A stretch of 64,000 nt of DNA, taken from positions 65,268,488 through 65,332,487 of the forward strand of contig NW_024609857.1 of the NCBI RefSeq assembly GCF_016920785.2, in the 5' to 3' direction. Below the pieces are notes generated by a model, which was not told where the DNA came from, ran no database searches, and was given only the letters and a program-made list of their open reading frames with translations. This document shows, piece after piece, positions 1-13,900 of the stretch (its first letter is position 1; the number at the start of each line of letters is the position of its first letter). This stretch comes from Ixodes scapularis (Eukaryota > Arthropoda > Arachnida > Ixodida > Ixodidae). Both the position numbers and the translations under genes were made by a program.

Positions 1-1466
1 AAATTCAGCCAGCCTTTGTCCATATGCATTACGGCATGGCGGTAAATTACACATATAATTTGCTGCAGCCCTTGTTTGTCTCCTGGGAGATCGAAATAAA
101 TTCAAAGAAAGGGGTCATTAGACTAGATTCTATGATTTTACGATGATTTTACGATTTATGATGGGTGCTCCAAGAGCTATCACGAAAAAAAAAAAAAAAA
201 AAAAACATTTCAGGGTGCATGAAACTCCCGAAACATCGGCGCCACAGTGCCTTTAGGTATTGGTTCCACCGTTTTACTTGTGATCTTATCTTTAGGCCAC
301 AGTATACTTGGCGGTCGGAATACGCAGGCACAGTGAAAGGTGTTTATAGGAAGCTGCTGTGGAGTTGCCCCTAAGAACCAGAACAGTAGCTTAACCCTTT
401 TTTAATTTAATTATTGTTTGGTCGCCAGAAGTCGTCATTTAAGCTCCCATTTTGTTTTTGTTTTTGCTGAGGCTAGTCAGGCGCAAAACGAAAATGAACT
501 CGAAGTAAATGGTTAAGTGGATTTACATAAACTACGAAACTTCACATAAAAAGAAAACAACACACACACATCTATTGAAATAAGAGAACCTGCATGGTTC
601 CCCAAGGGTTTCTTATCAGAAGCCTCTCATCACGTGGGTGGGTTCATTACATTCGCTGATTTGTTGAAGAACCGGAGAAAGAGGACAGCAAAAACCTTGA
701 AAATTAAGTCAATTATAGGTGGTGATAATGGCCTGATGTGCTTTAGAGTTGCTGGATATCAGTGGAATTTAATGCTGACGCTTGGTGTATACCCTGTCCT
801 GTCTGTGTTTAGGTGTTTAGTGTTCAAGCTGTTTTCTCATAGACATATACGAACTAGCTCAACTGAAACCGGAAATTCAAGGTTTATGTGAAGTGGATTC
901 TTTGAAGGGTGGCCATCTCGATGTTAGTGTACAGTCGGTATTTTGACGCTCGCACTTATTCGAGCATCTCCGAGTTTCATCTTATAACGCACTACAACCA
1001 AAAACAAACAAACATATTTTTCGCGTTTTTGTTTTGTTGCGATGTCAGCTAATTAAACAAAGCTTATGTTAGACCTACTCTGTCACATATTTTGTTCTTC
1101 ACCGGCCAGTGTGTATGCTGTTGCAATATAGTGCTTGATCTTCTACATTTTTGGCATGTACTTGGCACAGTAGAATGACCGATAAACCTCGAACTTCTGC
1201 CATAAATAAGTAGGTTTTGAGAGACGTGGCACATGCAATTTGTCGACATAGAAGAACGCGCGCCCCCGTGGTTAGGCGTGATCTGAACAATATTATTAAA
1301 TACAGTATACCAGAAATCTTAGCAAAATACAATTAAGAATTAACCTTTTCGTTATTTGTTATCTGCTTGATCTCAGTTTTTACGTGCGAAGCGAATGCTC
1401 TTTGGTTGAGAAACCTTTCGGGCTACTGGCCTTCTTTTACTCTTTCCGATGAACTGACCCCGAAGC
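1..1466. other. non-coding stretch upstream of first visible malic enzyme exon
   Basis: No exon or recognisable element is visible here. It holds a 21-base A run (185-205), a short CA repeat near 562 and AT-rich unique-looking sequence. Because the first visible malic enzyme exon begins in the middle of the protein, this is inferred to be intron. The pyrimidine-rich stretch at about 1428-1447 may be the original 3' splice-site tract of that intron, now separated from the AG by an inserted element. Confidence 0.5.
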
Positions 1467-1733
1467 TATACTTCGTTTCAGCTTAGGTCCGAGCGCGTCC
1501 GATGTTATGAGCCGAATGGCCAATCAAACAACGAAAGAGACTCAACTTCATGGCGTGCTCTCTGCAGTTGATAGGACCAGTCGGTATCCGCCGTCTCTTT
1601 GTGCGTGCTCCTCCGCCGGCTAGTCCCATCAAGTGCAGATAGCACGCCAGGACGTTGCGCTTTTTGAGCTGTTTGATTGGCCCTTCGGCTCATAACATCG
1701 GCCGCGCTCGGACTGAAGCTGAAACGAAGTATA
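1467..1733. mobile_element. foldback MITE with TA target duplication
   Basis: Two long inverted arms occupy almost the whole element. The left end reads TATACTTCGTTTCAGCTT and the right end is its near-perfect reverse complement. Further inward, words such as GTTATGAGCC, GGCCAATCAAACA and TGGCGTGCT are mirrored as well. The element (1469-1731) is flanked by TA on both sides (1467-1468 and 1732-1733), which fits a Tc1/mariner-type non-autonomous element. No coding capacity is seen. It ends six bases before the inferred exon that starts at 1740. Confidence 0.8.
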
Positions 1734-1739
1734 CTACAG

Positions 1740-1988
1740 CTTGAGAGGCCCACTCCAGACCTAATGAGAGACCTTGGTCTCTTGCAGGACTACAACGAGA
1801 AGCTGTTCTTCCGCGTGCTCAAGGAGTACACGGAGGAGCTGATGCCGCTCGTGTACACCCCGGTGGTGGGCGAGGCGTGCATCAAGTACAGCCTAATCTT
1901 CAGGCGCCCCAAGGGGCTGTTCCTCACCATCCAGGACGCCGGGAGGCTCTACGAGATCATGGGCAACTGGCCCGACAAGGAAGTGGAC
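1740..1988 (+). CDS. malic enzyme exon a (first in window)
   Basis: Encodes LERPTPDLMRDLGLLQDYNE and on to NWPDKEVD, including the catalytic tyrosine in VYTPVVG. The donor GT is at 1989-1990, phase 0. Two acceptors are possible: CAG at 1737-1739 (exon from 1740) or CAG at 1785-1787 (exon from 1788). I prefer 1740, because the residues before the second AG still resemble the family (E-R-x-x-x-D-L followed by a leucine-rich LQD stretch). A MITE lies directly upstream of the preferred acceptor. Confidence 0.85.
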
Positions 1989-4900
1989 GTATGTGTATAT
2001 ATAGTTGCAGGCACGTAGCCAGGGGGAGGGGGGCACGGCCCCCCCCCCCTCGAAATCTTCCATTTTGCTGGGGCCTCCTCTCCCCCCTCCACCTCATACA
2101 GCCTTTTGTCATGGGCAGCCCCCCCCCCCCCCCCCCCCCCCCCTAACGAAAACCTGGCTACGTGCGTGTATAGTTGCCTACGTTTTTGTTAACTCTGATG
2201 CGTATCCCAAATCGCAGTTAAAGGGCAACTCCACTCCAAAAGTCGACCCTATCGAAATGCCTGATATCGCTTTAGGAGGTCAAAATACGGTCATACCCAA
2301 AATATCACGTCAAACCGACGCCGCGTTACCGATTAAAACCAATATTAAAAATGCTCTCCCGGCTCGGTTAGCGGCCCGAAAGCGGGTGAGCAACGCTGGC
2401 ACCGGGTGAGCTAGTGAAGCAACACTGGGCAATGACGTAGGTCTAGTCCTACGCTCTCGTACGGACGCCGCGAACGCTTCGTTTCCCGTGGCATTCTGCG
2501 ATTCTGCTGACGGCACGAGGTGTTTACCACATTATCCTGTGTTCTCCTATTTTTATTAGCGTCCAGGCAGTTCCTTTAATTCCAGCATTGCTTCCGCGAC
2601 AGCGCGGAAGAGAGCAAAGCGGTGCTGCTCGCTCACGCGCTCGTCGTGGAGCCGGAGAGATTCGCCGGTCTCGCGTTGGGCAATGTCGAGCAGGACTTGT
2701 AGTGCTGTGGGTTGCACCAACCCGGTGCGCAACCCGGAGCTGCGGTTCCACCAGTTCCCAAGAGACCGGAAGAGGCACAAGGTGTGGGTCGGTGCCGTTC
2801 GCCGGATAGACTTCGGAAGACCGTTGACTCGGAGCTCCAACGCGAAGCTCTGCTCCCAGCACTTTACGTCAGACACCTACACACGGGATCTGCGGCTGCT
2901 GACTTTTGCGGGTTTCACCACGAAACAGGCGTCTTTGAAGAACGATGCGGTGCCATCGCTGTTCGCGTACCGTCCGCCGGCTGCTCCAGCACGATCGGCC
3001 GGACGCAGCAGGTCGCGGCTGATCTAACTAGCGTGCACATAAAGGCACCTTGGCTTTAACAACTTAGGCCACTTGTGGATAGATCTGTCAATCTATCTCC
3101 CATTATTTCGTTTTCTCGGTCCGCGCGCAAGAAACAAATACAGTCACGCTGCGCCGGCACCGACCGCGTCATATTTATAGCAGTCGGATTCGCTTTTCGG
3201 CCGGCAAATTTATAAATACACACTAAAAATTACTACATTTGGTGCATATTACCAAAGTGAAGCGGTAAAGAAAGAAAATGCGCATCTAACCTTCTGTTTT
3301 GAAACTCCACGTGCGACTGAGCCGACCTTGTCGGCGCGTCGGCTCAGAAGCGCGGGACCAGAACTAGGTCATGCCGACGGCGCGCCACTAGTATCAGTGT
3401 TGCCAAGCTGCTTCAACCAGTAGTTTCGGTTTCGCCGTGCCGCCGGACCGATTCTTGCATTCGCGATATCTACAAAACTATGCACACTACCGAAAAACGA
3501 ATTATATCTCGTGATTCAGGGTCGCCGGCTTCGACTAAACAGACCATAACCCAAAAATGGTAAAAATGGAGTGGAGTTGCCCTTTAAGGGTGCGAAACTG
3601 CCAAAGTCTATTGTCACAAGGTTGGGGGGGGGGGGGGGGGGGGGGGGGTTATGATGATGATGGTGGTGAGAACGGAAGTGAGGTCTTCCAGTGGCCCCGC
3701 GTCCAGCGCGAGCTTTCTACCTTTTATGTGAAGATCAAGTCGACTGCTTCTTGCACAGGAAGTTGCGGTGACGTCGAAACGACGCAGAGCTCTGATTCAC
3801 TTTGATTGAAAGGATAGTGGGTAGACCTCAATGCTGAATGTCTTGAGGTCTACCCACTATTTTCGTTCAATCAGCCAAGAAGAGCTCGGCGTTCTGACAT
3901 CATGGCAACCCCTGTGCAAGAAGCAGACGAACTTGCGCTCCGGATAGCGCTTCGACGTCTAGTGGGCTTCGAGCGTACACGCGCAGCTACGCGTCACGGC
4001 GAAACATAACGGGCGCGTGCTGGAGGCAGGGCATCGAAAAGAGAGCCCTGCAGTTCTCGTCCCGTCCGTGACTAGGTGAAAGCAACAGTGCATCTCTTTC
4101 GATCGCCCAGCCTCCAGCACATGCTCGGTGCCTTTTGTTGTACAGGGTGTTCCTCAGAAAAGAACACCGTTTTTTTTTTTTGTTTTTTTTTTTATTGGCC
4201 CACGTAAATAAATTATGCATCGCAGAAAGGTCAAACGCTGTGATAATGTAATGCAAGTGGTTGGGACAGAGTGTTAAAGTTTGAGCAAATCATGTTATTT
4301 GGATCAAAATATAGTTAAGAAAGACAAAACTTCTCTATGAGCTGGTGCCCACCGAAATTTAATGCCGTCAAAAGAACTGGGATTGCGGGCCCACGTGACA
4401 TTTATATCAGTAAAAAGCACTTGTACGCAGGAGAGAGAATATCAATTTCTTTCCTGCTCACGTTTTTTCCCCCCACTGAACTAGATGCTACAGGCGCCCA
4501 AAGTGTCATTTCTTAATTTGATGACATTAAACGTGGTAGACGTCGAATCATGAAGACATTTTGTCTGTATCTATTTTCTTGTAATTGAGGGAACGTCGTG
4601 TTCTGAAACTTTCGCTTTTTACCCCAACTGCTAGCGTCACATTCTCACGGAGTTGGAGCTTTCTGCGATGCGTAGTTTATTTACCCAGTTCCGACAAACG
4701 CGGTTCTCATTTCTCGGGTGTACTTTTTGCTGTGCTGCACGTTCGAAGGTCAAGAGACGCCGAAGCGTCGTCGAAAGTAAGAATCTCACGCTAGAGGCGG
4801 GACACCTGCAACTTCTCCTTGCCGTTCTCATCTCGTCAGTGACCACAGCAGGTGCGAGAGTGCCAATCTTTGAAGCAGCACACTCGATCAGCGGGGACCC

Positions 4901-7900
4901 CGCAGGTGGTGTCGGTGGATCAGAGGTAATATGACGCAGTGATGTGATTGCTGGTGTTTTTGCGCCAGACGGCGCCAAAGGACTTGCCCTCCCGTGTGCT
5001 GCTGCGTTTCGCCAAAAAGGAAGAAATTTGCGCCAACATTGCGCCAAAAGTGTATTTCGTTTTCTCCATGCAAAAAATTTAAACTCAGACTCCGTTAAAA
5101 AAAAATAAAAGAAATATTATAGATTTGAATGATATACTGGTCGATACGATCTTTGTATAGAACATTTCACCATACTCGGAACTTCTCCAATATTTCTCGT
5201 TGTACTGGTCCTTTCGGGCGGGTTGGCCAGCTTCGTTGAGTGCGCTTCTCACCGAGCACCGCTATGCTGCAGAGAAACGACATTCGCGGAATCGACATCG
5301 CGACGTTCGAAGAAAGACACTTCTTTACAGCGAAATGCTGCACACACATGCGCCAGGAACGAGTCGGGAACGCCCTTTATCAATCAAGATTTGTTTGTAA
5401 AGCAGCTACTAAAATAAAACTTAAAAAAAGAAAACGAAAAGTATGTTTTTAGAATGTTCTTTTTGTTTGTTTCGTGTCTGGTTCAAGTAACAATTAAGAT
5501 AGAATCAAACCGTCTGCTGGATAGGGAGGCGAATGAGTGGCACAGAAGCGGGGAAGGCAAAAAAGGCATCGCCTTTTATTTGGACGAGCCTTAAGTACTA
5601 AGAGCGCATGGAACAAATACGCATGCATTCTAGGCGTTTGCTTCAAATGTTTTCTACCGCTTTAAATTATACTTTTGGCTGGTTCTATATGTGCTCCGAT
5701 ATGGCTCGGGCCAGTCACCTCGCTACGTGATGATCATGCACACTCCCACGAGATATTGCCATGCTGGAGTTTGTCCAGATATGTTGATTGTATATATGTG
5801 TCTGATTGGACAACGTCGCAATGATCGTGCCCAATCAGTGAACTGCAGTTCTGTCGTCTATCTAAATATATTTTTCAAGGGGTGTTGTCACAGCCCCTCC
5901 AATTGGGGGAGGGTGGGGGGAGGATGTATTGTATGACCAGTGTGCTAAAAGTAGCAACATTTACCGATATCTTTTTGTAAATATTTGGTTCTACTCTCGG
6001 GGCTACGAACATGTTCTAGAAATAAGCCATGCAGCAAAAATAAAACTGGTGGTTCACCTCTACGTGACCTAGACGTAGTAGAGAGCTGCCACCAGCCTAT
6101 TGTTCTGTAGAACACGGATCAGCTTGTGGAAAACGTGGCGCGCTTATTGCCCATGCCCATTTCCATAGACACATAAACCACATTGTTCCGCAACTCATTT
6201 TCTTGAGTTGTGCGCGTTTTATTGGCAGGAAAACACGGCGCAACGCGCGTACTTGCGTAAGGTCTTACATGACAGTGATGGGATCTTGTTTTGAATATGA
6301 AGGTAATAGATGCTCTTGCATCATCATAGCCGGAGCTACGCTCTTCCGCAGCGGAGTAAATTGTAATGCGGGTAGAGAGACGGTGAGCGTGTTCACGATT
6401 GCGGGTGGGGTACCGCCATGACAGGCCGTTCGAATCGCTTTTATGGATACTACAGCGTGTAGCCTTTTTCTTCGCCATACCAGGTGCAAGTCAGTCGAGC
6501 TGAAAATGAATTATGGAACTGGTCTCAGCTGGACCCAGCTTGGTATAGTTTCATGATCCAGTTCCAACTGCACTGTTTTTCTGTTGGAATTTAAAAGAAA
6601 AATAATATATTCACTCGTGGTAGAAACTCATTTTCTTGAGTTGTGCGCGTAGAAAAACAACTTTGTTGGTGGTGGGGAGAAATGGTCAGGCTATATATTC
6701 GGGTGTTTTCAACTCAACTCAGGTACGCGAAGCGTAAGTTTGGCGCATTTTTTTATAGTTTCATGTTGAAACCATTGAAGCAGTCGAGGCAGTAACGGAC
6801 GTTTCTCCTTCATATGGGGGTTGCATGTTTGATCCCCTCCCTCTTTTTCACTCGAAAAGTGCTGTAATACTAAGTTTTGCTTGAACACTCCCAAATTATC
6901 GTTACGATGGTAAATGGTTTCTAAACATTTGTTATGTTTCAAAATATTAAAAAAAAGACAGAAAAGAAATGAAAAGTGGGATTTTTGACAATATTTGGTG
7001 TAGTTTAAAAAGCTCTTTCGAAAGGCGCATTCAAGGTTTTGTAATAAACTTGATGTAAACGGAAACCTCAAAATTAGCTCTTCTGGTTGGTTATCAATTC
7101 CATATTCTGCTTTACAGATATTGTGCACTCCATGTCCTGAAATAAACGAACATTGGGAGATTATAACAAATTTGTGATGCATATTTAGAACGAAACATTT
7201 TGACATATTTATCGCATATTCAGCTACATATTGTAGTGGGATTTCAATTGAACATGAAGTGTTTCGCCTTTTTTATCTCTATTAAAAGTTGAATCAGATG
7301 TGCATTTCTAAGTGCTTTGTCAGATACGTGCCCCACTGCTGGGTATGTCCTGAATATGGCTGATTACTTAACATGAATACTGAATGAGTATTATTGAAAT
7401 GGAAGGTATTGCAGAAAAAGTGACACAATATTAATTCGGGTGGAGATATTTTTAACTCACCTGTAGCGTGAACATACAATATAACCGCTTAACAAATAGA
7501 GAATGCAAATATTTCGTACTTATTTTGCAATAAACCATTCATTAGATAGGTAGAACATTGATTTTATTTTTAATATTTTAGACTAACGTCTGTCTTGTAA
7601 CATAAATACAGTGATGTGATTGCTGCGCCAATTGCGCCAAACTGCGCCAAGGGGCTAACCCTGATACATCCTGCAACATTTTGCCCAAAAATGGGTAATC
7701 TGCGCCAAGGCTGCGCCAAAGGACCAATGTCGGTCGCCTTTCAGAACCGAAACTAAACTGAATACCGTAATTGAGCATGACTGAGCTAGCTGGCGCAAGT
7801 GGCCGCCCGACACAAAGTACTTTGCATCAATCGTCCATCCGGTCTTGCATGGTTTTTCTCGCCGTTTCTCGTTTTGCGCCCTAGTTGTCTCGTGGGTCTC

Positions 7901-10900
7901 GTCTTGCGTCTTAAATTTTTACAACGATAGGTGCAAGCGCTGATGCAACCGTGTGCTAACGCTTCGACGCTAGCGTGCCGGGTACAGCCATGCCGTAGGG
8001 AGGCACTCACTTGATCAAATGACGTTTTAGCGAATGCCCACGTTTCACGGAATGACAGCGAATTGTCGGACGCAACAAAGCGGCGTTTTGGGGTGGGACA
8101 AGTGGGTTCACATTTTTGCAATGAGCCGCCGCAGGCCGTCGCCGCAAAACGTCGTAAGCGCAGCGCGCGGCGCTTTGCGGCGCGCGCTGCGCTTACGATT
8201 TGTTCAATTATTGCTCTCCGCTAAAACGTCATTCGCTCATGTGATATGGACTCAAAGCAATGATTGTCGGAAAACTATATTTGGTCCCTGCCTACCAGTC
8301 ACCGTGGTTGCATGACGTCGGGTGTTGCCGTGCCCACGTCGCTGCCGATATGGCGCTTTCTAAACTGAAACGTAAGGACCTCCGCAAGGTCATCAACATC
8401 CTGTTATTGTTTAAATTATGCTACTACAAAAATCCTTCTTTAACTCAGACTGCTGTGTCGAAGTATTGATTACCTAGGTTTCTCTCGGTGGGCTTTCTTT
8501 CGAGAGGGACCCGGGTACGTAAAAAAATCTGCCGCAAAAGAAAGTTGGTGAAGAGAAGTGAGCTAAAGCAAAAAAGGCAATGCCTGCACGCTGAACCCGC
8601 ACAGCGCGTTTGTTTGTCTCTAGTTCAGTCGTTGCACAAAGCGCTCCAACTTTTTGACCCTGGCTCGCCATGTCTTGCATCGACGCGCTCAGGCTCGTTT
8701 TTTTTCCGGTGTGTTTAGCTTGCATCTCGTCTGCAGGCCTGGCAAGCACGCGCTGCTGGACAGTTACATTTTGCATACAATTTTGGGAACCAGTTGGCCA
8801 GGGAGCGGAGTGGCATGGTTTCGGTTTCGATTGAACAGCCGTCTCCGCTCGCGCGACGAAGCACATGCGACTGCAAGCTGCCGAAGTTGCCCTCACGTGC
8901 ATGCGAACATTATTGCACGAGAGAGGCACCAGCCGGGTCGCTTGCAATCCATTGCTTTACGTTTGCTTATTTTAACGAAAATCTGGCACGTCGGGAACAG
9001 TAAAATGTTGGCAAGCGGCTTTACGGAATTGCTTGGCAACGCCTGCAGCGGGATGTCGCAATGTCTCTTTGGAGGCATTGAAATTGGACATTCATTACTT
9101 GTCGAAGGCAAAGCGAGGCTTGCAGCAGCCTTGCAGAAAGTTTCGAAAAGCGAAACGAAAAGCACCCGCTAGTCGTAATGCAACTTTTTCTTGTGTACTG
9201 TTCCGCTTTGCACTGCAGTAGTTAGGTGTTTGATCAGTTGGAGACTGCTTCGCTTTATTATATTATATAACTAGTAAAACCTAATGCTGTGATATTTTCT
9301 ACTAAGCTGGTCATTTTCAAATAAATTTTAATATGTGCAGTTTGGCTCTTATTTATTGATAGCGGGTACATGCATATGTTTATCATTTAACTGAAGCATT
9401 GCAAAGTGTGTCATGTCATTGGCATTTCAGTTAACATGTTGAAAGACTCCGAGCTGGTCTAACTTGACCATAATTTGTTTATTGCGGCGAGCAAAGTGCC
9501 CTTCATCTGTCCAGCACTTAAAAGAAATATTTATAATTTTCTAAGAATATCTGCTCCAAAAGCCACATTTGCTGCTCCAAAACACTGATTTGGCTGCTCC
9601 AAAACTATGTTTTGGCTGCTCCAAAGGCCAATTTTGCTGCTCCAAAACACTGTTTTGTCTGCTCCGAAAGGTGCTCCAGAACGGCTTAGACCAATCGCAT
9701 CACTGTAAATATTAAATTTATAATCAATTGATAATACTGGCAAAGCTTATGGACCTTGCCGGATATTATCAAAAGGTGCAGTTTTGAATTTTTATTTTAC
9801 AGGGGTTAATGACTTCTCAAACTTTCAGCTGCCGAAGCAGTCTTGAAACTCGTTTAAAAAGCTGTTTAAAAATATTGCAGTTGCCCTTAGTGTTTCTCGA
9901 CATATGTATAAAGTTGGCAATCATAGTGTATAAGTCGTCAAATTGCGCCTATATACACGTGCTAGAATGTAGATTTTTGTGCATGTTTGTCGCACCATCT
10001 TTTCAGTGAGGTTAACCTTGGTAACATGCATTTTCCTTCCCTTTAACCAGGCCATTGTGGTGACGGACGGCGAGCGCATCCTGGGCTTGGGTGACCTCGG
10101 CGCCAACGGCATGGGCATCCCCGTGGGCAAGCTGGCCTTGTACACTGCCTTGGCAGGCATCCACCCTGAACGCACCCTGCCAGTCATGCTAGACCTGGGC
10201 ACTAACAACGAGGTGCGGGGTTGTTTATATCTACTAGGTTGTACCTATTTCAAACGCGACAGCATTTCTAGGGCCACCAAACCTTGAGGTTATGTGCGCC
10301 CGTCTATCGCAGCTGGTTCGCCAAATTTAGGGGAAAGCACCCGAATTGGTGCAATTCGGTTTCCTCTTTAAACCTAGCGAAAATCGCTTTCTCGCTCAAT
10401 ATAGGGGGAAAACTTGAGTTGGTGCACAGTTATACACCAATTCAATTCAGTAAAAGTTGGCGCGAAGATGGCACCGATCTATGGCAGACCAGGAGCACCG
10501 AGTTTGTCGGATGTCTGGAGAGGTGCAAAGGATTCCAGTTGCTGTTGCATTATATCTCATTTGGCAGCTGTCAGAGAAAGGCTTTTGTTTTTTCGTTTGC
10601 ACTCTGAAAATTGTATATTTAGATACTCGAATCCCTTTGCAGTCTAGCTGTACTGAGGGCAGAGAGGCTACCACATTCCACCAACTTCAAAAGCCTACAA
10701 AACTGTGAAGTAGGCAGCGGGGAACACTCTCAAGAAAAAAGGGAGTAAAATGGTTATCGTTGCACCTTTTGTCCCATATAATGCACCCCAAAATTTCAAT
10801 TAGACGCACAGCGCCCTACAGTCGAACAGACGGCCCGAAATTTTACGAGGGGCTTGATAGCCGTGTGGTACAACTTATTAAAATAGCTAATGTACGTTTT

Positions 10901-13900
10901 ACTGACAACAACAACAAAAAAAATAATTGGGGTTTTCTTGGCCCTACTGTAAAAACTCGGTGTTTTCTTTATGTGGTCTTTGATACATACTTTAGCTATT
11001 TAAAAAGTTATATCGCACCGTTATCAAGCCCTTCGTAAACTTTGGGGTCGTCTGTTCGATTGTAGGCTGCTGTACGTCGAATTGAAGTTTTGGGGTGTAT
11101 TTTAGGGGCCAAAGGGTGTAACGATACACCCTTTTACACCCTTTTTTCTTGAGAGTGAATGCATTCCTTCAGAGGGATTTAGGAATACCTGCAAAAATCT
11201 ACAAAGTCGTCGCCAGGGCACCAGTGTTTCCGGGGCCATTGCTACTGTGGAAGTTATGGAATATTTTTTGACATTCACCAGCTGCCATTTAACTTTTGAG
11301 ATGGGTTCATTGCCTCTCTCCTTGCATTCCTTTGTGTGCTCCTTGGTGATTGGCTGTGTTGGTGGTGCGGGTGGATAAGTCATCCTCGCAATTAACTCTT
11401 TGACGGTCAAGTTTGTTTTCCCAGAATATGTTACCCTGTGGTCCGGTTTTGTTTCAAAATGAATAATAATAAAAAAAGAAACTCAATGCAAATGTTTTGT
11501 TTTTAATTATAGAATTGGAGTACTTACAGCGCTTGCAAGTTTTTCAGGTTTGGAATCATCATTTACAAAGATTGAAGGCGATAAGTTTCCCCGCTATATT
11601 TAGTGGGGAAACTTAACCCGCTAAAGTTAGCGGGAAATATAGCGAACATTTTTGTTTCCCGCTAAATTTAGCGGGTTAAGTTTCCCCGCTAAAATTAGCG
11701 GGGAACCTTAACCTGCTAATTGACGTCACGTGACCTGAACACCAATTCAGTTTCTGCGCTAAATTTAGCGGAAATACAGTGACGTCCCATAATGCAGCGC
11801 GCGCGGTTATGCGGACGCCGACGCCGCTCAACTCGGAAACAAGCGCCTAAGAGCTGCGCTCTAAAAAAAAAAAAAGAACCATAAATAGCTTTAGCCGAGT
11901 GAAACAGTTCGAATGTAACGTTTGTAGTTTGCCGAAAATATAACAAATAGCAATACCTTCTACGGTGCGTGCAGTTTTGTGTTTAAGCGGGCACTTTGAA
12001 ATGTGTAATCGCCACCTTACATGTACGGCGATTACCGTCAAAGGGTTAACACATCAGATTCTCGATACAACTTACCCTTCAGTGCAATTTTAATTCTCAT
12101 AAAAATATGGAACTGTTGTTTTGTAAATACACACAGAAGGAACTCCTTTTTCCTTCCATAAATGCAAGGAAAGAAATTAGGGAGATTGTCTGCCTCGCTG
12201 CAACTTTTGTAGCTAATCAGCATCTTTCACAATGCAGTGGGGCTCCTTGGGCTAACGGGGTGCGGTTGTGCATTTAAACTCAAAGTAATGATCAACTGTC
12301 ACCCCTGTACGCCTTAGGGCATATTGTTACTTTCTGGAGACAGGTGTGCACTGAAGGCCACTGTTCACTGAAGGCATTTAAAAATTGTTCCAGATCCTCC
12401 TTGCTGACCCTTACTACATTGGCCTTAGGCAGAAGAGAGTAAGGGGAGCACAGTACGACGACTTCGTGGATGAATTCATGCAAGCTGCTGCGAAAAGGTG
12501 TGTGACTACCGTCTTAATGGCGGTTTGTAGAAGCGTAATTTGCTTGATAGAAATCTAAACCGTGTTTTCTCACTCTAAAATAAAATGGCGTAAAATCCCG
12601 TATGGACGCCTTCCCCCGAGAGATCGCCCTTTCGTTTTTTTGGCTAAATATCCATGACATATAATTTCCAAGACATCCTCCCCCTTCCATAATTGTTGGT
12701 TGGAGATCACGCGATGTCCGACAGGAATGACGCCAACCGTGTGATCTGCGATACGCGTGACAAGCGAATTTGTAGCGAGTTCCCGCGTTTTTTTTTCCCG
12801 CGATCTGCTTGGGCGATATCGGTTTCTGTGAAACGCGAGTTTTCCCAGCGTGTTTTTGTATCGTGAAATGCGAGTCTGCTGCGTCCACGATCCGCGGTAT
12901 TCGTTCAGGTAAGATGCAGGTTCGTAGCGAGTTTCCGTGTATCTTTTTTTGTTTGTTTTTCTTTCGGTCCTCGATTTGTGCACGCGATATCAGTTCCCGT
13001 GACACGTAAGTTAGTAGCAGGTTCCCGCGTGTTCATTGCACCTTGAAGTGCAAATCTGCTGCGTCGGCGATCTGCGGTATCCCCATGGCTTGTTCACACT
13101 TTCGAAATACGCACTCGGCGCCGACTGGATTCGCTCGCCAAAAAAAGATCGGGCCGTTCACATTTGTTGCCGTCTGCGGAGTGCGCGGCGCAAGCGCCTC
13201 GCAGTTTCGCGAACAGACGAGAGCTGACGAGAGCTCCTAAACCTCCTCCTTGCCCGCGCACACCTCGTCGCCATCGTCGCCAGCTCGTCAGCGGGGATCT
13301 GACGTCAGCAAGTGCGACTTCCCCCTGCGTTCTGACTGGCTTGCGGCGAGAGAACGCACGGGGGAAGTCGCACTTGCTGACATCAGATCCCCGCTGACGA
13401 GCTGGCGACGATGACGACGAGGTGTGCGCGGGCAAGGAGGAGGTTTAGGAGCTCTCGTCAGCTCTCGTCTGTTCGCGAAACTGCGAGGCGCTTGCGCCGC
13501 GCACTCCGCAGACGGCAACAAATGTGAACGGCCCGATCTTTTTTCGGCGAGCAAATCTAGTCGGCGGCAAGTGCGTATTTCGCAAGTGTGAACGAACCAT
13601 GAGACCAATTTTGAACGCCGGAAAAACGTTTTTGCTCGCCGCAAGCCAGTCTGAACGCACGGGGGAAGTCGCGCTTGCTGACGTCAGATCCCCGCTGACG
13701 AGCTGGCGACGATGGCGACGAGACGCGCGCGGGCAAGGAGGAGGTTTGGGAGCTCTCGTCAGCTCTCGTCTGTTCGCGAAACTGCGAGGCGCTCGCGCCG
13801 CACATTCTGCAGGCGGCAACAAATGTGAACGGCCCGATCTTTTTTCGGCGAGCGAATCCAGTCGGTGGCGAGTGCTTATTTCGCAAGGCAAGAGTTCGTA

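Noticed and set aside
6709..7206. 165-codon minus-strand ORF
   Set aside because: No domain, AT-rich composition like the surrounding intron and no splice or homology support.
8654..9172. 172-codon ORF and its overlapping partners on both strands
   Set aside because: Composition-driven open frames with overlapping ORFs on both strands; no recognisable motif.
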